From NCBI GenBank assembly GCA_016208545.1, contig JACQXU010000022.1, positions 41,176 to 71,302 of the forward strand: a stretch of 30,127 bases of DNA. The letters run 5' to 3'. Position numbers and translations under genes: made by a program. Position 1 is the stretch's first letter, and each line of letters starts with the position of its first letter. Below the pieces are notes generated by a model. It was not told where the DNA came from. It did not search any database and saw nothing but the letters and a program-made list of their open reading frames with translations. The DNA is from Candidatus Uhrbacteria bacterium. Lineage in GTDB: Bacteria > Patescibacteriota > Patescibacteriia > UBA9934 > GWF2-40-263. Positions 6,744-13,893 of the stretch are shown here, piece after piece.

Positions 6744-7382
6744 TTATTCTATTTCTTTTGTCTCTATATCTTTTACCACTTTTTTCTCTTGTTTGCCAAA
6801 TTGTTGAATCGCAGAAAATGTCGCTCGAGCGATATTGATTTTATTCGAAGAGTTAAGAATACGTGAAACAACGTTCGGAACTCCGGCGTATTCAAGCACC
6901 ATTCGCACTGCGCCGCCAGACTTCAGCCCTGTTCCTTTTGGCGCAGGTTTGAGAAGCACGATGGCTGAACCTTCTTTTACCCAAACCGCGTGTGGAATGG
7001 TTTCGTTTTGCATTGGAACAGTAATGACATTTTTCTTTGCCTGACGATATGCTTTTTCAACAGCAATCTGCACATCAGAACCTTTTGCGATTCCAAATCC
7101 AACTTTGCCTTTTTTATCTCCAATCACGAGCGCCGCGCGGAAAGACATTCGTTTTCCACCGGCAGTCACACGAGTAACGCGAGCCAAATCCAAAATTTTC
7201 TGCTCGTACTCTCGTACTTGCTGAGTTTTGCCTCGTGCGCGCCCTTTTCGCTCGCCTCCATCACTGCCACCACGACGATTCCCTCCACCACTTCCACCGC
7301 GTCCACCTCGACCTCCTGCGCGAGCAGGGCGTTTTGTAGAAGCCGCCGATGTTGGTTGATTTGTTGATTGCTGTTCATTCAT
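6744..7382 (-). CDS. rpsE: 30S ribosomal protein S5 (uS5) with a Gly/Arg-rich N-terminal extension
   Basis: Residues from about 58 onward are standard S5: the double-stranded RNA-binding part (ILDLARVTRVTAGGKRMSFR, KGKVGFGIAKGSDV) and the C-terminal domain (GTGLKSGGAVRMVLEYAG, IARATFSAIQQF). S5 contributes to decoding fidelity and the mRNA entry site. The first 55 or so residues form an added low-complexity tail rich in Ser, Gly and Arg, with GGRGGRGGSGGGNRRGG. Total length is 212 against about 165 in Escherichia coli. The reading frame and its ATG are unambiguous, and rplR ends 2 nt upstream. Confidence 0.95.
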   Translation of the reverse strand: MNEQQSTNQPTSAASTKRPARAGGRGGRGGSGGGNRRGGSDGGERKGRARGKTQQVREYEQKILDLARVTRVTAGGKRMSFRAALVIGDKKGKVGFGIAKGSDVQIAVEKAYRQAKKNVITVPMQNETIPHAVWVKEGSAIVLLKPAPKGTGLKSGGAVRMVLEYAGVPNVVSRILNSSNKINIARATFSAIQQFGKQEKKVVKDIETKEIE

Positions 7383-7384
7383 AT

Positions 7385-7741
7385 TTATATCTTTATTCCA
7401 CCTTCTCGCGCGCCATCTGCAAGTGCCGCAACGCGTCCGTGATAACGATACGCACCGCGATCAAACACTGCTGATTTCACACCCAAAGCCAGCGCTTTTT
7501 CCGCGAGTTTTTTTCCAACTTCTTTTGCAATTTCGACTGGTTTTGCTTTTGTATTCACGTCTTTGTCGGATACTGCCGCGATTGTTTTTCCAACCGAGTC
7601 GTCGATTAGTTGCGCATAAATGTGCTTCAAACTTCGCTTAACATTCAATCTCGGACATTCTTGCGTGCCAAAAATCCGCGTGCGTGTTCTGTGTGCGCGC
7701 CGCAAAGCGTGTGATTGTTTGAGTTTCAAATGTTTTGGCAT
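7385..7741 (-). CDS. rplR: 50S ribosomal protein L18 (uL18)
   Basis: Binds 5S rRNA together with L5. The 118-residue protein has a basic N-terminus, RRAHRTRTRIFGTQECPRLN, then VKRSLKHIYAQLIDD, and the closing segment AVFDRGAYRYHGRVAALADG AREGG typical of L18. Length is normal. Spacing to rpsE is 2 nt and to rplF 9 nt, so translation is probably coupled. Confidence 0.96.
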   Translation of the reverse strand: MPKHLKLKQSHALRRAHRTRTRIFGTQECPRLNVKRSLKHIYAQLIDDSVGKTIAAVSDKDVNTKAKPVEIAKEVGKKLAEKALALGVKSAVFDRGAYRYHGRVAALADGAREGGIKI

Positions 7742-7750
7742 ATCAATGTT

Positions 7751-8308
7751 TTACGCTGTGGCTTTCTGCGCTTTTCCAGCCTTTCGACGCACAACTTCTC
7801 CGACGTATTTAATTCCTTTTCCTTTATACGGTTCTGGTTTGCGTAAGCGTCGAATGTTCGCCGCCATTTCACCCACTAAATGTTTATCAGCACCTTTTAT
7901 TGTAATGATATTCCCTTCAACGGTTGCTTCGATTCCTTTTGGGAGGACAAATGGCACCTCGTGAGAAAATCCTATGTTCAAAACCAAATCTTTTCCTTTC
8001 ATGTTTATACGATAACCCACTCCATTCACTTCAAGCTGGCGCGAAAATGTTTCGACAACTCCACTCACCATGTTCTGCAAAATCGCGCGCGCGGTTCCCC
8101 ATTGAGCCCGTTCGTTTTTATCGGATTCATTTGAAATTGTTACCGCGATTGTTTTCACTCCATCTTCTTCAACAAGCGCAATCTTAACAGCGGGATTAAA
8201 CTCTTGAGAGAGTTCTCCTTTTGGTCCTTTCACTGTTACAGTCTGCCCTTGAATGGAAACAATGACATTGTTTGGAATTATGATTGGTTTTTTTCCAATG
8301 CGTGACAT
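7751..8308 (-). CDS. rplF: 50S ribosomal protein L6 (uL6)
   Basis: Two tandem L6 domains near the GTPase-associated centre. Residues 1-80 begin MSRIGKKPIIIPNNV and contain VTVKGPKGELSQEF. The second half has VNGVGYRINMKGKDLVLNIG and the signature KGADKHLVGEMAANIRRLRK followed by PEPYKGKGIKY. Length 185, with a short Ala/Lys tail after VVRRKAGK. It is intact and tightly packed in the operon. Confidence 0.96.
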   Translation of the reverse strand: MSRIGKKPIIIPNNVIVSIQGQTVTVKGPKGELSQEFNPAVKIALVEEDGVKTIAVTISNESDKNERAQWGTARAILQNMVSGVVETFSRQLEVNGVGYRINMKGKDLVLNIGFSHEVPFVLPKGIEATVEGNIITIKGADKHLVGEMAANIRRLRKPEPYKGKGIKYVGEVVRRKAGKAQKATA

Positions 8309-8313
8309 ATATT

Positions 8314-8706
8314 TTATGAAATTTCGCAGATTACTTCCCCACCCAAACGGCGCGCACGCGCTTCTTTGTTAGTCATGAGTCCATTTGGTGTAGAAATAAT
8401 TGCTATTCCGATGTCAGACAACACTCGTGGCAATTCCGAAGATTTCGCATACACTCGATTTCCGGGTTTGCTGACGCGCTTGATCTTTCTTATGATTGGC
8501 TGTTTCTGATCGTATTTGAGCACAATGTGCAATTCAGGAAATTTTCCATCTTTAATTTCTTCTGCCTTTTCGATATATCCTTCGGCTTGCAAAATTTTTG
8601 CAATATGAAATTTAATCTTCGAATAAGGAAGAGTAAGTTCTGTTTTTTTGACTAACTGCGCATTTCGAATGCGTGTTAGCATGTCTGAAATTGGGTCTGT
8701 GATCAT
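8314..8706 (-). CDS. rpsH: 30S ribosomal protein S8 (uS8)
   Basis: Central-domain 16S rRNA binder and, in Escherichia coli, translational repressor of the spc operon. The 130-residue protein starts MITDPISDMLTRIRNAQLVK. It ends with the highly conserved ISTPNGLMTNKEARARRLGG then EVICEIS. Length and order are normal. Whether it also regulates this operon cannot be seen. Confidence 0.96.
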   Translation of the reverse strand: MITDPISDMLTRIRNAQLVKKTELTLPYSKIKFHIAKILQAEGYIEKAEEIKDGKFPELHIVLKYDQKQPIIRKIKRVSKPGNRVYAKSSELPRVLSDIGIAIISTPNGLMTNKEARARRLGGEVICEIS

Positions 8707-8721
8707 AGTGAGCTTGTCGAA

Positions 8722-8907
8722 CTACCAACTTGATTTTCTTATTCCTGGAATCTCGCCTCGATTTGCAAGTTCACGGAAACAAATACGGCAAAGTCCGAAC
8801 ACGCGCAAATACCCTCGATGCCGACCGCATCTCCAACAGCGATTCACCACGCGTGTGGAGAACTTTGGTTTTTGTCTTGATTTTGCAATTTGATTTTCCG
8901 TGGCCAT
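8722..8907 (-). CDS. rpsN: 30S ribosomal protein S14, zinc-binding short type (uS14)
   Basis: A 61-residue S14 of the zinc-containing type, with CWRCGRHRGYLRVFGLCRIC forming the two CxxC knuckles and FRELANRGEIPGIRKSSW as the tail. This form is common in small-genome and Gram-positive bacteria. The gap to the upstream rplE (8908-8989) holds a GTCATGGAGTC-type hairpin repeat. Confidence 0.96.
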   Translation of the reverse strand: MATENQIAKSRQKPKFSTRVVNRCWRCGRHRGYLRVFGLCRICFRELANRGEIPGIRKSSW

Positions 8908-8920
8908 AGGGAGAGTTTTA

Positions 8921-8984
8921 TAGTCGTGAAGTCGTGGAGTAAGTTATTTAAAACTCCATGACTATGTGCTTTCGACTCCATGAC
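8921..8984. repeat. GTCATGGAGTC-type hairpin repeat between rplE and rpsN
   Basis: AGTCGTGGAGT (8930-8940) and ACTCCATGACT (8953-8963) form an imperfect hairpin, and a further CGACTCCATGACT copy follows up to 8984. The same word fills the rpsC-rplP gap at 11135-11170. The right end starts right after the rplE stop. It lies inside an otherwise continuous operon, so it is transcribed. Confidence 0.6.
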
Positions 8985-8989
8985 TTTCT

Positions 8990-9529
8990 TTATACTTTCT
9001 TCAAAGGAAGTCCGAGGTGAGTAAGAAGTGCTTTGGCTTCTTCATCCGATTTTGCTGTTGTGCTGATCGTAACTTGCAAACCGTGCATCACTTCGATCTC
9101 ATCGCTGCGAATTTCCGGAAATGCCGTGTGCTCTTTGAACCCGATTGAATAATTTCCGTTTCCATCAAAGGCCTCTGGTGGCAACCCGCGAAAATCTCGA
9201 ACGCGCGGAAGCGATACATGAAAAAATTTATCAAGAAATGTCCACATCCGTTTACCGCGCAATGTTACTTTCATTCCAATTACCATTCCTTGTCGAATCT
9301 TGAATGCGGAAATTGATTTTCGTGCGAGAGTTTTTACTGGTTTTTGTCCGGAAATGCGCGTGAGAGTTTTTTCCGCTGTCTCCATATACTTTGCTTCTTT
9401 AAGTCCTGGACCAAGACCAACGTTAAGAGAAACCGCTTTGACAGTTGGAACAGCGTTTGTATTTTTGTATCCGAACTCTTTCATGAGTTTGGGTACAATT
9501 TCTTTTTTGTAAACCTCTTTGAATGCCAT
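8990..9529 (-). CDS. rplE: 50S ribosomal protein L5 (uL5)
   Basis: 5S rRNA-binding protein of the central protuberance. The 179 residues include VSLNVGLGPGLKEAKYM, LARKSISAFKIRQGMVIGMK (the P-site tRNA-contacting loop region) and the signature SLPRVRDFRGLPPEAFDGNG with YSIGFKEHTAFPEI. The end is ALLTHLGLPLKKV. Intact; rplX ends 3 nt upstream. Confidence 0.96.
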   Translation of the reverse strand: MAFKEVYKKEIVPKLMKEFGYKNTNAVPTVKAVSLNVGLGPGLKEAKYMETAEKTLTRISGQKPVKTLARKSISAFKIRQGMVIGMKVTLRGKRMWTFLDKFFHVSLPRVRDFRGLPPEAFDGNGNYSIGFKEHTAFPEIRSDEIEVMHGLQVTISTTAKSDEEAKALLTHLGLPLKKV

Positions 9530-9532
9530 AAG

Positions 9533-9856
9533 TTATTCTATATCCTCCGAGAAACCACGCAATTTAATTACGCGAATTTTCTTCGTCTTTCCATCTACTT
9601 CAATTTTTTTATATCCTACACGTCCGCTCTTTCCGCTTTTTGGCGAAATAAGTTTTACGTTTGATATATGAATCGGCGAAGCAAATTGAATTTTCTGTCC
9701 TGGCTGATTCGCTCGTTTTCGCAAATGTCGCGTCATCATATTTATCCCTTCAACAACCACGCGTTCAACTTCCGGAAAAACCTGAATAATTGACCCTTCT
9801 TTTCCGCGGTCTTTTCCTGTTAAAATTTTTACTTTGTCTCCTGTTTTGATTTTCAT
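9533..9856 (-). CDS. rplX: 50S ribosomal protein L24 (uL24)
   Basis: Assembly-initiator protein with a KOW motif: MKIKTGDKVKILTGKDRGKE at the N-terminus, then VERVVVEGINMMTRHLRKRA and the region ISNVKLISPKSGKSGRVGYK. Length 107 is normal. It lies 5 nt after rplN, in the usual spc order. Confidence 0.96.
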   Translation of the reverse strand: MKIKTGDKVKILTGKDRGKEGSIIQVFPEVERVVVEGINMMTRHLRKRANQPGQKIQFASPIHISNVKLISPKSGKSGRVGYKKIEVDGKTKKIRVIKLRGFSEDIE

Positions 9857-9861
9857 ACTAT

Positions 9862-10233
9862 TTATAAAACTTCTGGCGCAAGCGAAAGAATTTTTACAAA
9901 TCCGCCTGTTCTAAGTTCTCTCGCGATCGGACCAAATATGCGAGTGCCCTTTGGTTCTTTTGTCTTTTTGTCAATTATGACAGCCGCGTTATCATCAAAA
10001 CGAATGTAAGTGCCGTCTTTGCGTCGAGTTTCTTTTCGTGTGCGAACAATCACAACAGTTACGACATCACTCTTTTTTACACTCGCGTGCGGAACAGCTT
10101 CTTTCACGACAGCAACAACAAGATCGCCGATACGACCGTATCGTTTTTTGTGACCGCCAAGCACGCGGATCACTTGCATTTTTTTCGCGCCGGTGTTGTC
10201 GGCAACGTTTAGCATTGTACGAAGCTGTACCAT
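9862..10233 (-). CDS. rplN: 50S ribosomal protein L14 (uL14)
   Basis: First gene of the canonical spc block, at the subunit interface. It starts MVQLRTMLNVADNTGAKKMQ, contains the signature GGHKKRYGRIGDLVVAVVKE, and ends FVKILSLAPEVL. The 123-residue length is typical. The 31-nt gap to rpsQ upstream contains no promoter I can recognise, so S10 and spc genes are probably transcribed together. Confidence 0.97.
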   Translation of the reverse strand: MVQLRTMLNVADNTGAKKMQVIRVLGGHKKRYGRIGDLVVAVVKEAVPHASVKKSDVVTVVIVRTRKETRRKDGTYIRFDDNAAVIIDKKTKEPKGTRIFGPIARELRTGGFVKILSLAPEVL

Positions 10234-10264
10234 ATACTTTTTCCAAAATTGGCAAAAAATTGAC

Positions 10265-10513
10265 TTAATTTATTTCCATGACTCGCCATCTCTTAGTTTT
10301 AGAATACGGCCTGCATTCCATAAACGTTACCACATCGCCGATTTTGTACGTTTTCTTTTCGTCGTGAACGTGAAATTTTTTACTGCGAACATATCGCTTG
10401 CCGTATTTTGGATGAACAACAATTCGATCAACACGAACCACGATCGTCTTTTCCATTTTGTCGGAAACAACGATTCCTTTGAGAGTTCTACGGATGTGAT
10501 TTTGTGTTGTCAT
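10265..10513 (-). CDS. rpsQ: 30S ribosomal protein S17 (uS17)
   Basis: Small OB-fold protein of 82 residues: RRTLKGIVVSDKMEKTIVVR, then HPKYGKRYVRSKKFHVHDEK and GDVVTFMECRPYSKTKRW. It binds the 5' domain of 16S rRNA. The start is 3 nt after the rpmC stop. Complete. Confidence 0.96.
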   Translation of the reverse strand: MTTQNHIRRTLKGIVVSDKMEKTIVVRVDRIVVHPKYGKRYVRSKKFHVHDEKKTYKIGDVVTFMECRPYSKTKRWRVMEIN

Positions 10514-10515
10514 AA

Positions 10516-10701
10516 TTATTTTTTTGAGGAGAGAAAAGTTTCAATGCGCGCGATTGTAAGTTTTGTTTTTCGAATATCGCGAACATTTTTTAATTGATTG
10601 GACGCTCGCTTAAACTCCAGCTCTTTTAGATGTGTTCGCGCGAGTTTGAGTTCTTCAGAGAGTCCTTCTTGGGTTTTTTCCAGAAGTGTTTTCATGTCCA
10701 T
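10516..10701 (-). CDS. rpmC: 50S ribosomal protein L29 (uL29)
   Basis: A 61-residue two-helix protein beside the peptide exit tunnel. TLLEKTQEGLSEELKLARTH is the first helix and QLKNVRDIRKTKLTIARIET the second, with the family RDIRK-xx-IAR pattern. It is located between rplP and rpsQ, as in most bacteria. Confidence 0.95.
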   Translation of the reverse strand: MDMKTLLEKTQEGLSEELKLARTHLKELEFKRASNQLKNVRDIRKTKLTIARIETFLSSKK

Positions 10702-10706
10702 ATATT

Positions 10707-11126
10707 TTATTCAAATTCGCGTGTGATAATGCGCGTCCGAACTGGTAATTTATGTCCTGCAAGGATAAGCGCATGGCGCGCGAGCTCTTCATCAATTCCA
10801 CCCATTTCAAACATTATTGTTCCGGGACGCACAACTGCAACATAATGATCAACTGCGCCTTTTCCTTTTCCCATCGGCATTTCAGATCCTTTTGCAGTTA
10901 CAGGCTTATCTGGAAAAATGCGAATCCAAATTTTTCCACCGCGCTTGATCGCACGCGTCATTGCGCGACGAGCGGCTTCAATCTGACGCGAGGTTACCCA
11001 TGCGCCTGTTGTGGCTTTGATGCCAAACTCGCCAAACGCGATCGTCGTTTTTGTTGTCGCGATGCGTTTGTTGCGAGCACGGCCTTTATGCCATTTGCGA
11101 TGTTTTACTTTTTTAGGAAGCAACAT
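10707..11126 (-). CDS. rplP: 50S ribosomal protein L16 (uL16)
   Basis: The 139-residue protein starts MLLPKKVKHRKWHKGRARNK and has FGEFGIKATTGAWVTSRQIE, then IRIFPDKPVTAKGSEMPMGK and GKGAVDHYVAVVRPGTIMFE. It lies near the A site and helps position aminoacyl-tRNA. It is preceded by a GTCATGGAGTC repeat that separates it from rpsC. Confidence 0.97.
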   Translation of the reverse strand: MLLPKKVKHRKWHKGRARNKRIATTKTTIAFGEFGIKATTGAWVTSRQIEAARRAMTRAIKRGGKIWIRIFPDKPVTAKGSEMPMGKGKGAVDHYVAVVRPGTIMFEMGGIDEELARHALILAGHKLPVRTRIITREFE

Positions 11127-11134
11127 AGTTTAAA

Positions 11135-11170
11135 AGTCATGGAGTCAAAAATCGCGGAGTCATGGAGTCA
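11135..11170. repeat. GTCATGGAGTC repeat spanning the rpsC stop codon
   Basis: Two copies of AGTCATGGAGTC (11135-11146 and 11158-11169) fill the gap between rplP and rpsC. The second copy overlaps the rpsC stop (11160-11162) and encodes its last residues MTP. The word is shared with 8921-8984. Confidence 0.6.
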
Positions 11171-11840
11171 TTGAGTTATGAAGTGACTTCTCTGCAACTT
11201 CTTCAAACACTTCACCACGATTTATCCAAACCTTCACCCCGATCGAGCCCCAAATTGTCTGTGCTTTCACTGACGCAAAGTCAATGTCGGAACGAAGATT
11301 GTGAAGAGGAGTTTTCCCTTGTGCAATCATTTCTGTGCGTGCAATTTCCGCGCCGTTTAACCGGCCGCTTAACATAACTTTTACGCCTTTAGCTCCGGCT
11401 TTCATAACGCGTTCAACAGCGGATTTCATAACGCGGCGAAATGGCATGCGTTTTTCAATTTCAGCGGCCATTTGCTGGCCAACAACGCAAGCGAAAAGTG
11501 ACGACTGTGATAATTCTTTGACGTTTATGCTGATTCCAACACGCTTTCCGCGGAAGAAATTTTGTTTGATTTTTTTTGACAACTCTTCAATTCCAGCTCC
11601 GGCACGGCCGATAACGAGACCTGGCTTTGCAGAAAAAATCGAAATCTTCAAATTTTGACGCGAACGCTCGATTTCAATTCGGTCAACAAGAGCTTCCTTC
11701 AATTCTTTCTTCAAAAATGCGCGAATTCCAACATCTTCTTTGAGATTCTGACGCATTTGTTTGCCATTAGCAAACCAGACCGCGTCCCAACCGCGAGTCA
11801 CGCCAAGTCTGAATACACGTGGATGAACCTTGTGGCCCAT
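11160..11840 (-). CDS. rpsC: 30S ribosomal protein S3 (uS3)
   Basis: The 226-residue protein starts MGHKVHPRVFRLGVTRGWDA. It has a KH-type RNA-binding domain with GLVIGRAGAGIEELSKKI (GxxG loop) and the C-terminal domain with MLSGRLNGAEIARTEMIAQG and then PLHNLRSDIDFA. S3 lines the mRNA entry channel. The last residues (LHNSMTP) are encoded by a GTCATGGAGTC repeat that runs through the stop codon, so the original C-terminus may have been replaced by repeat-derived residues. Confidence 0.96.
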   Translation of the reverse strand: MGHKVHPRVFRLGVTRGWDAVWFANGKQMRQNLKEDVGIRAFLKKELKEALVDRIEIERSRQNLKISIFSAKPGLVIGRAGAGIEELSKKIKQNFFRGKRVGISINVKELSQSSLFACVVGQQMAAEIEKRMPFRRVMKSAVERVMKAGAKGVKVMLSGRLNGAEIARTEMIAQGKTPLHNLRSDIDFASVKAQTIWGSIGVKVWINRGEVFEEVAEKSLHNSMTP

Positions 11841-11858
11841 ATGAATAGATGTTAGATG

Positions 11859-12197
11859 TCAATTTATTTTTTCGTCCAGAACAATCGAGACATGCGTTGT
11901 TCTCTTTCGAACTGGAGTTGCGCGACCCATTGCTTTTGACATCCAGCGATGCAAAGTCTGACCTTCATCAGCTGTAATTGTTTTCACATACAACGCACTG
12001 TCGTCCAATTTGAAATTATTTTTTGCATTTGCAATCGCCGAATTCAAAAGTTTGAGCACCGGAATCGCGGCCGCTTTTTTCATGAATTGCAATTGTGCCT
12101 GCGCTTCCTTCACTTTCTTACCACGGATCACATCAATTACCAATCGAACTTTTTGTGGAGAGATGTGAATGGAACGCGCGAATGCTCTGATTTCCAT
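11859..12197 (-). CDS. rplV: 50S ribosomal protein L22 (uL22)
   Basis: Exit-tunnel protein of 112 residues: FARSIHISPQKVRLVIDVIR at the N-terminus, and the tunnel-loop region ending SKAMGRATPVRKRTTHVSIV. The loop and the terminal beta strand are in place and the length is normal. rpsS is 5 nt upstream and rpsC 18 nt downstream. Confidence 0.95.
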   Translation of the reverse strand: MEIRAFARSIHISPQKVRLVIDVIRGKKVKEAQAQLQFMKKAAAIPVLKLLNSAIANAKNNFKLDDSALYVKTITADEGQTLHRWMSKAMGRATPVRKRTTHVSIVLDEKIN

Positions 12198-12202
12198 AAT
12201 AT

Positions 12203-12526
12203 CTATTTATTTTTTGTAGGCGGCGCTGATGGAGTTGTTACTGCTGAAGTTGCGCCTTCTTCTTTTTGAACTTTACCGCCGTGTCTCACAAATTTACGCG
12301 TTGGAGAAAACTCACCAAGTTTATAGCCAACCATGTTTTCTACAACTCGCACTTTCACAAAATCTTTTCCGTTGTGAACAGCAAACGTAAATCCAACCAT
12401 TTCTGGAGTGATCGTCGAAGATCGCGCCCAAGTTTTAATAGGCGTTTGATCGCCTTGCCTGACTTTGGCAAGTTTTTTTAGAATGCTTGGATGGACGAAT
12501 TGTCCTTTTTTAAGACTTCGTGACAT
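12203..12526 (-). CDS. rpsS: 30S ribosomal protein S19 (uS19)
   Basis: The 107-residue protein starts MSRSLKKGQFVHPSILKKLA. It has the core IKTWARSSTITPEMVGFTFA then VHNGKDFVKVRV, and ends its conserved part with GEFSPTRKFVRHGGK. An extra tail of about 20 residues, rich in Thr, Ser, Ala and Pro, follows and is not part of the standard protein. S19 contacts the head of 16S rRNA. Confidence 0.95.
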   Translation of the reverse strand: MSRSLKKGQFVHPSILKKLAKVRQGDQTPIKTWARSSTITPEMVGFTFAVHNGKDFVKVRVVENMVGYKLGEFSPTRKFVRHGGKVQKEEGATSAVTTPSAPPTKNK

Positions 12527-12535
12527 AAATATGTT

Positions 12536-13387
12536 TTAGGCCGATCCGCCAACAAATCTTCCGAGTTTTCGACGTTTAATAATCCATTGATCAGACGCTT
12601 TCTTATGCCGTGTTTTGACTCCAAGCGCTGGCTTGCCAGTTGGAGTTTTCGGACGTTTAAGACCAATCGGATGTCGTCCTTCTCCTCCGCCGTGCGGGTG
12701 ATCAACTGGATTCATGGCTTTACCTCGAACAGTTGGACGAATTCCGCGATGGCGCGTTCTCCCAGCCTTGCCCCAACGAATAAGACGATGATCTGGGTTT
12801 GAAACTTGTCCGACAGTTGCCATACACTCTTTTGGAACCATACGCATTTCGCCGGACGGAAGTTTTACAGTTGCGAACGCTCCTTCAACTGCCATAAGCT
12901 GTGCCAATGTACCGGCGCCGCGAACCATTTGAGCGCCTTTGCCAGGCCGGAGTTCGATGTCAAAAACTTCAATTCCGATAGGTATGTGCTGAAGCTGAAA
13001 GCGGTTTCCTGGATGAATTTCACCTTTTTGTTTTGATGAAACAACTTGATCGCCAATTTTCATTCCAATCGGAATAATCATGTATCTTTTTTCTCCATCC
13101 GCATAGTGCAAAAGAGCAATGCGCGCACCGCGATTTGGATCGTATTCAATCGAGACAATTTTTGCTGGAATATCAAACTTGTCGCGCTTAAAATCAATCA
13201 CACGAATTCGACGTCTTTCTCCACCGCCGCGGTGTCTGACGGTTATTTTTCCGTTTGTTCGCCCAGCAAACTGTTTACGGTGGATAGTTAACGAACGCTC
13301 AGGTTTTGAGCGTGTAATATCTTCGAACGTGTCAACACTTGAAATTCTGCGTCCGGCTGTTGTTGGTCTGTATCGTCTTACTGGCAT
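12536..13387 (-). CDS. rplB: 50S ribosomal protein L2 (uL2)
   Basis: Essential for subunit joining and the peptidyl-transferase centre. It starts MPVRRYRPTTAGRRISSVDT, contains HRKQFAGRTNGKITVRHRGG and ERRRIRVIDFKRDK, and the strongly conserved GKAMNPVDHPHGGGEGRHPI. 283 residues. I chose the ATG at 13385-13387. An in-frame start 24 codons upstream would translate part of the hairpin element at 13393-13517 and gives a non-L2 extension. The inserted element now separates rplB from rplW. Confidence 0.97.
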   Translation of the reverse strand: MPVRRYRPTTAGRRISSVDTFEDITRSKPERSLTIHRKQFAGRTNGKITVRHRGGGERRRIRVIDFKRDKFDIPAKIVSIEYDPNRGARIALLHYADGEKRYMIIPIGMKIGDQVVSSKQKGEIHPGNRFQLQHIPIGIEVFDIELRPGKGAQMVRGAGTLAQLMAVEGAFATVKLPSGEMRMVPKECMATVGQVSNPDHRLIRWGKAGRTRHRGIRPTVRGKAMNPVDHPHGGGEGRHPIGLKRPKTPTGKPALGVKTRHKKASDQWIIKRRKLGRFVGGSA

Positions 13388-13392
13388 AAAAG

Positions 13393-13517
13393 TAATTTTT
13401 GCAAAACTCGCGATATTTCGACTTACGGGGCCCCACAAATGTCTCACCGTAATTATCATTACGCCTCGACATTTGTTTCCCAGTGCATCGAAATCTCATC
13501 AAGTTTTGCAAAAATTA
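13393..13517. mobile_element. 125-bp hairpin element between rplW and rplB
   Basis: TAATTTTTGCAAAACT at 13393-13408 is perfectly repeated in inverse at 13502-13517. The similarity continues inward through ATTTCGA (13413-13421 against 13488-13496) to ACAAATGTC / GACATTTGT (13434-13442 against 13468-13476). Together the arms span about 50 bp with a loop of about 25. There is no coding frame of note. The right end abuts the rplW stop codon and the left end lies 5 nt before the rplB start. It looks like a miniature inverted-repeat element embedded in the S10 operon. The ends begin and finish with TA, but a target duplication is not certain. Confidence 0.65.
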
Positions 13518-13889
13518 TTAAACTCCTTCGTAAACTTCTATTTTTTTACCTTCAGGCAAAGTGACAATGGCTTTTTTCCAATTCTTTCTTTTTCCGATCG
13601 ATCGTCCGAATCGAACTGCTTTTCCTTCCACAACTTGCATATTCACAGAAACCGGAGTCATTCCATACATTGTTCGGATTGCATTTTTAACCTGCACTTT
13701 GGTCGCACGAGGAGAAACAGCAAAAACGTATTGTCCTTTTGCGGCCAAATGTGCAGCTTTTTCAGTGACCATCGGTTTTAAAATCACATCAGAAGCAACT
13801 TTTCCAGATTTCAAAACCGGCACTGCTTTTTCAACTGTTGCGATTTCTGTTTTGACTTCTTCTTTTTTGCCTTTCTTAAACCATGCCAT
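13518..13889 (-). CDS. rplW: 50S ribosomal protein L23 (uL23)
   Basis: Exit-site protein that docks trigger factor and SRP. The core runs from SDVILKPMVTEKAAHLAAKG through YVFAVSPRATKVQVKNAIRT and MYGMTPVSVNMQVVEGK to the basic loop RSIGKRKNWKKAIVTLPEGK. About 30 residues of Lys/Glu-rich leader precede it. Length 123. rplD ends 4 nt upstream; downstream lies a hairpin element before rplB. Confidence 0.95.
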   Translation of the reverse strand: MAWFKKGKKEEVKTEIATVEKAVPVLKSGKVASDVILKPMVTEKAAHLAAKGQYVFAVSPRATKVQVKNAIRTMYGMTPVSVNMQVVEGKAVRFGRSIGKRKNWKKAIVTLPEGKKIEVYEGV

Positions 13890-13893
13890 ATTT

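Noticed and set aside
13388..13459. Upstream extension of rplB
   Set aside because: It would translate part of the hairpin element; the ATG at 13385-13387 gives the standard L2 N-terminus.
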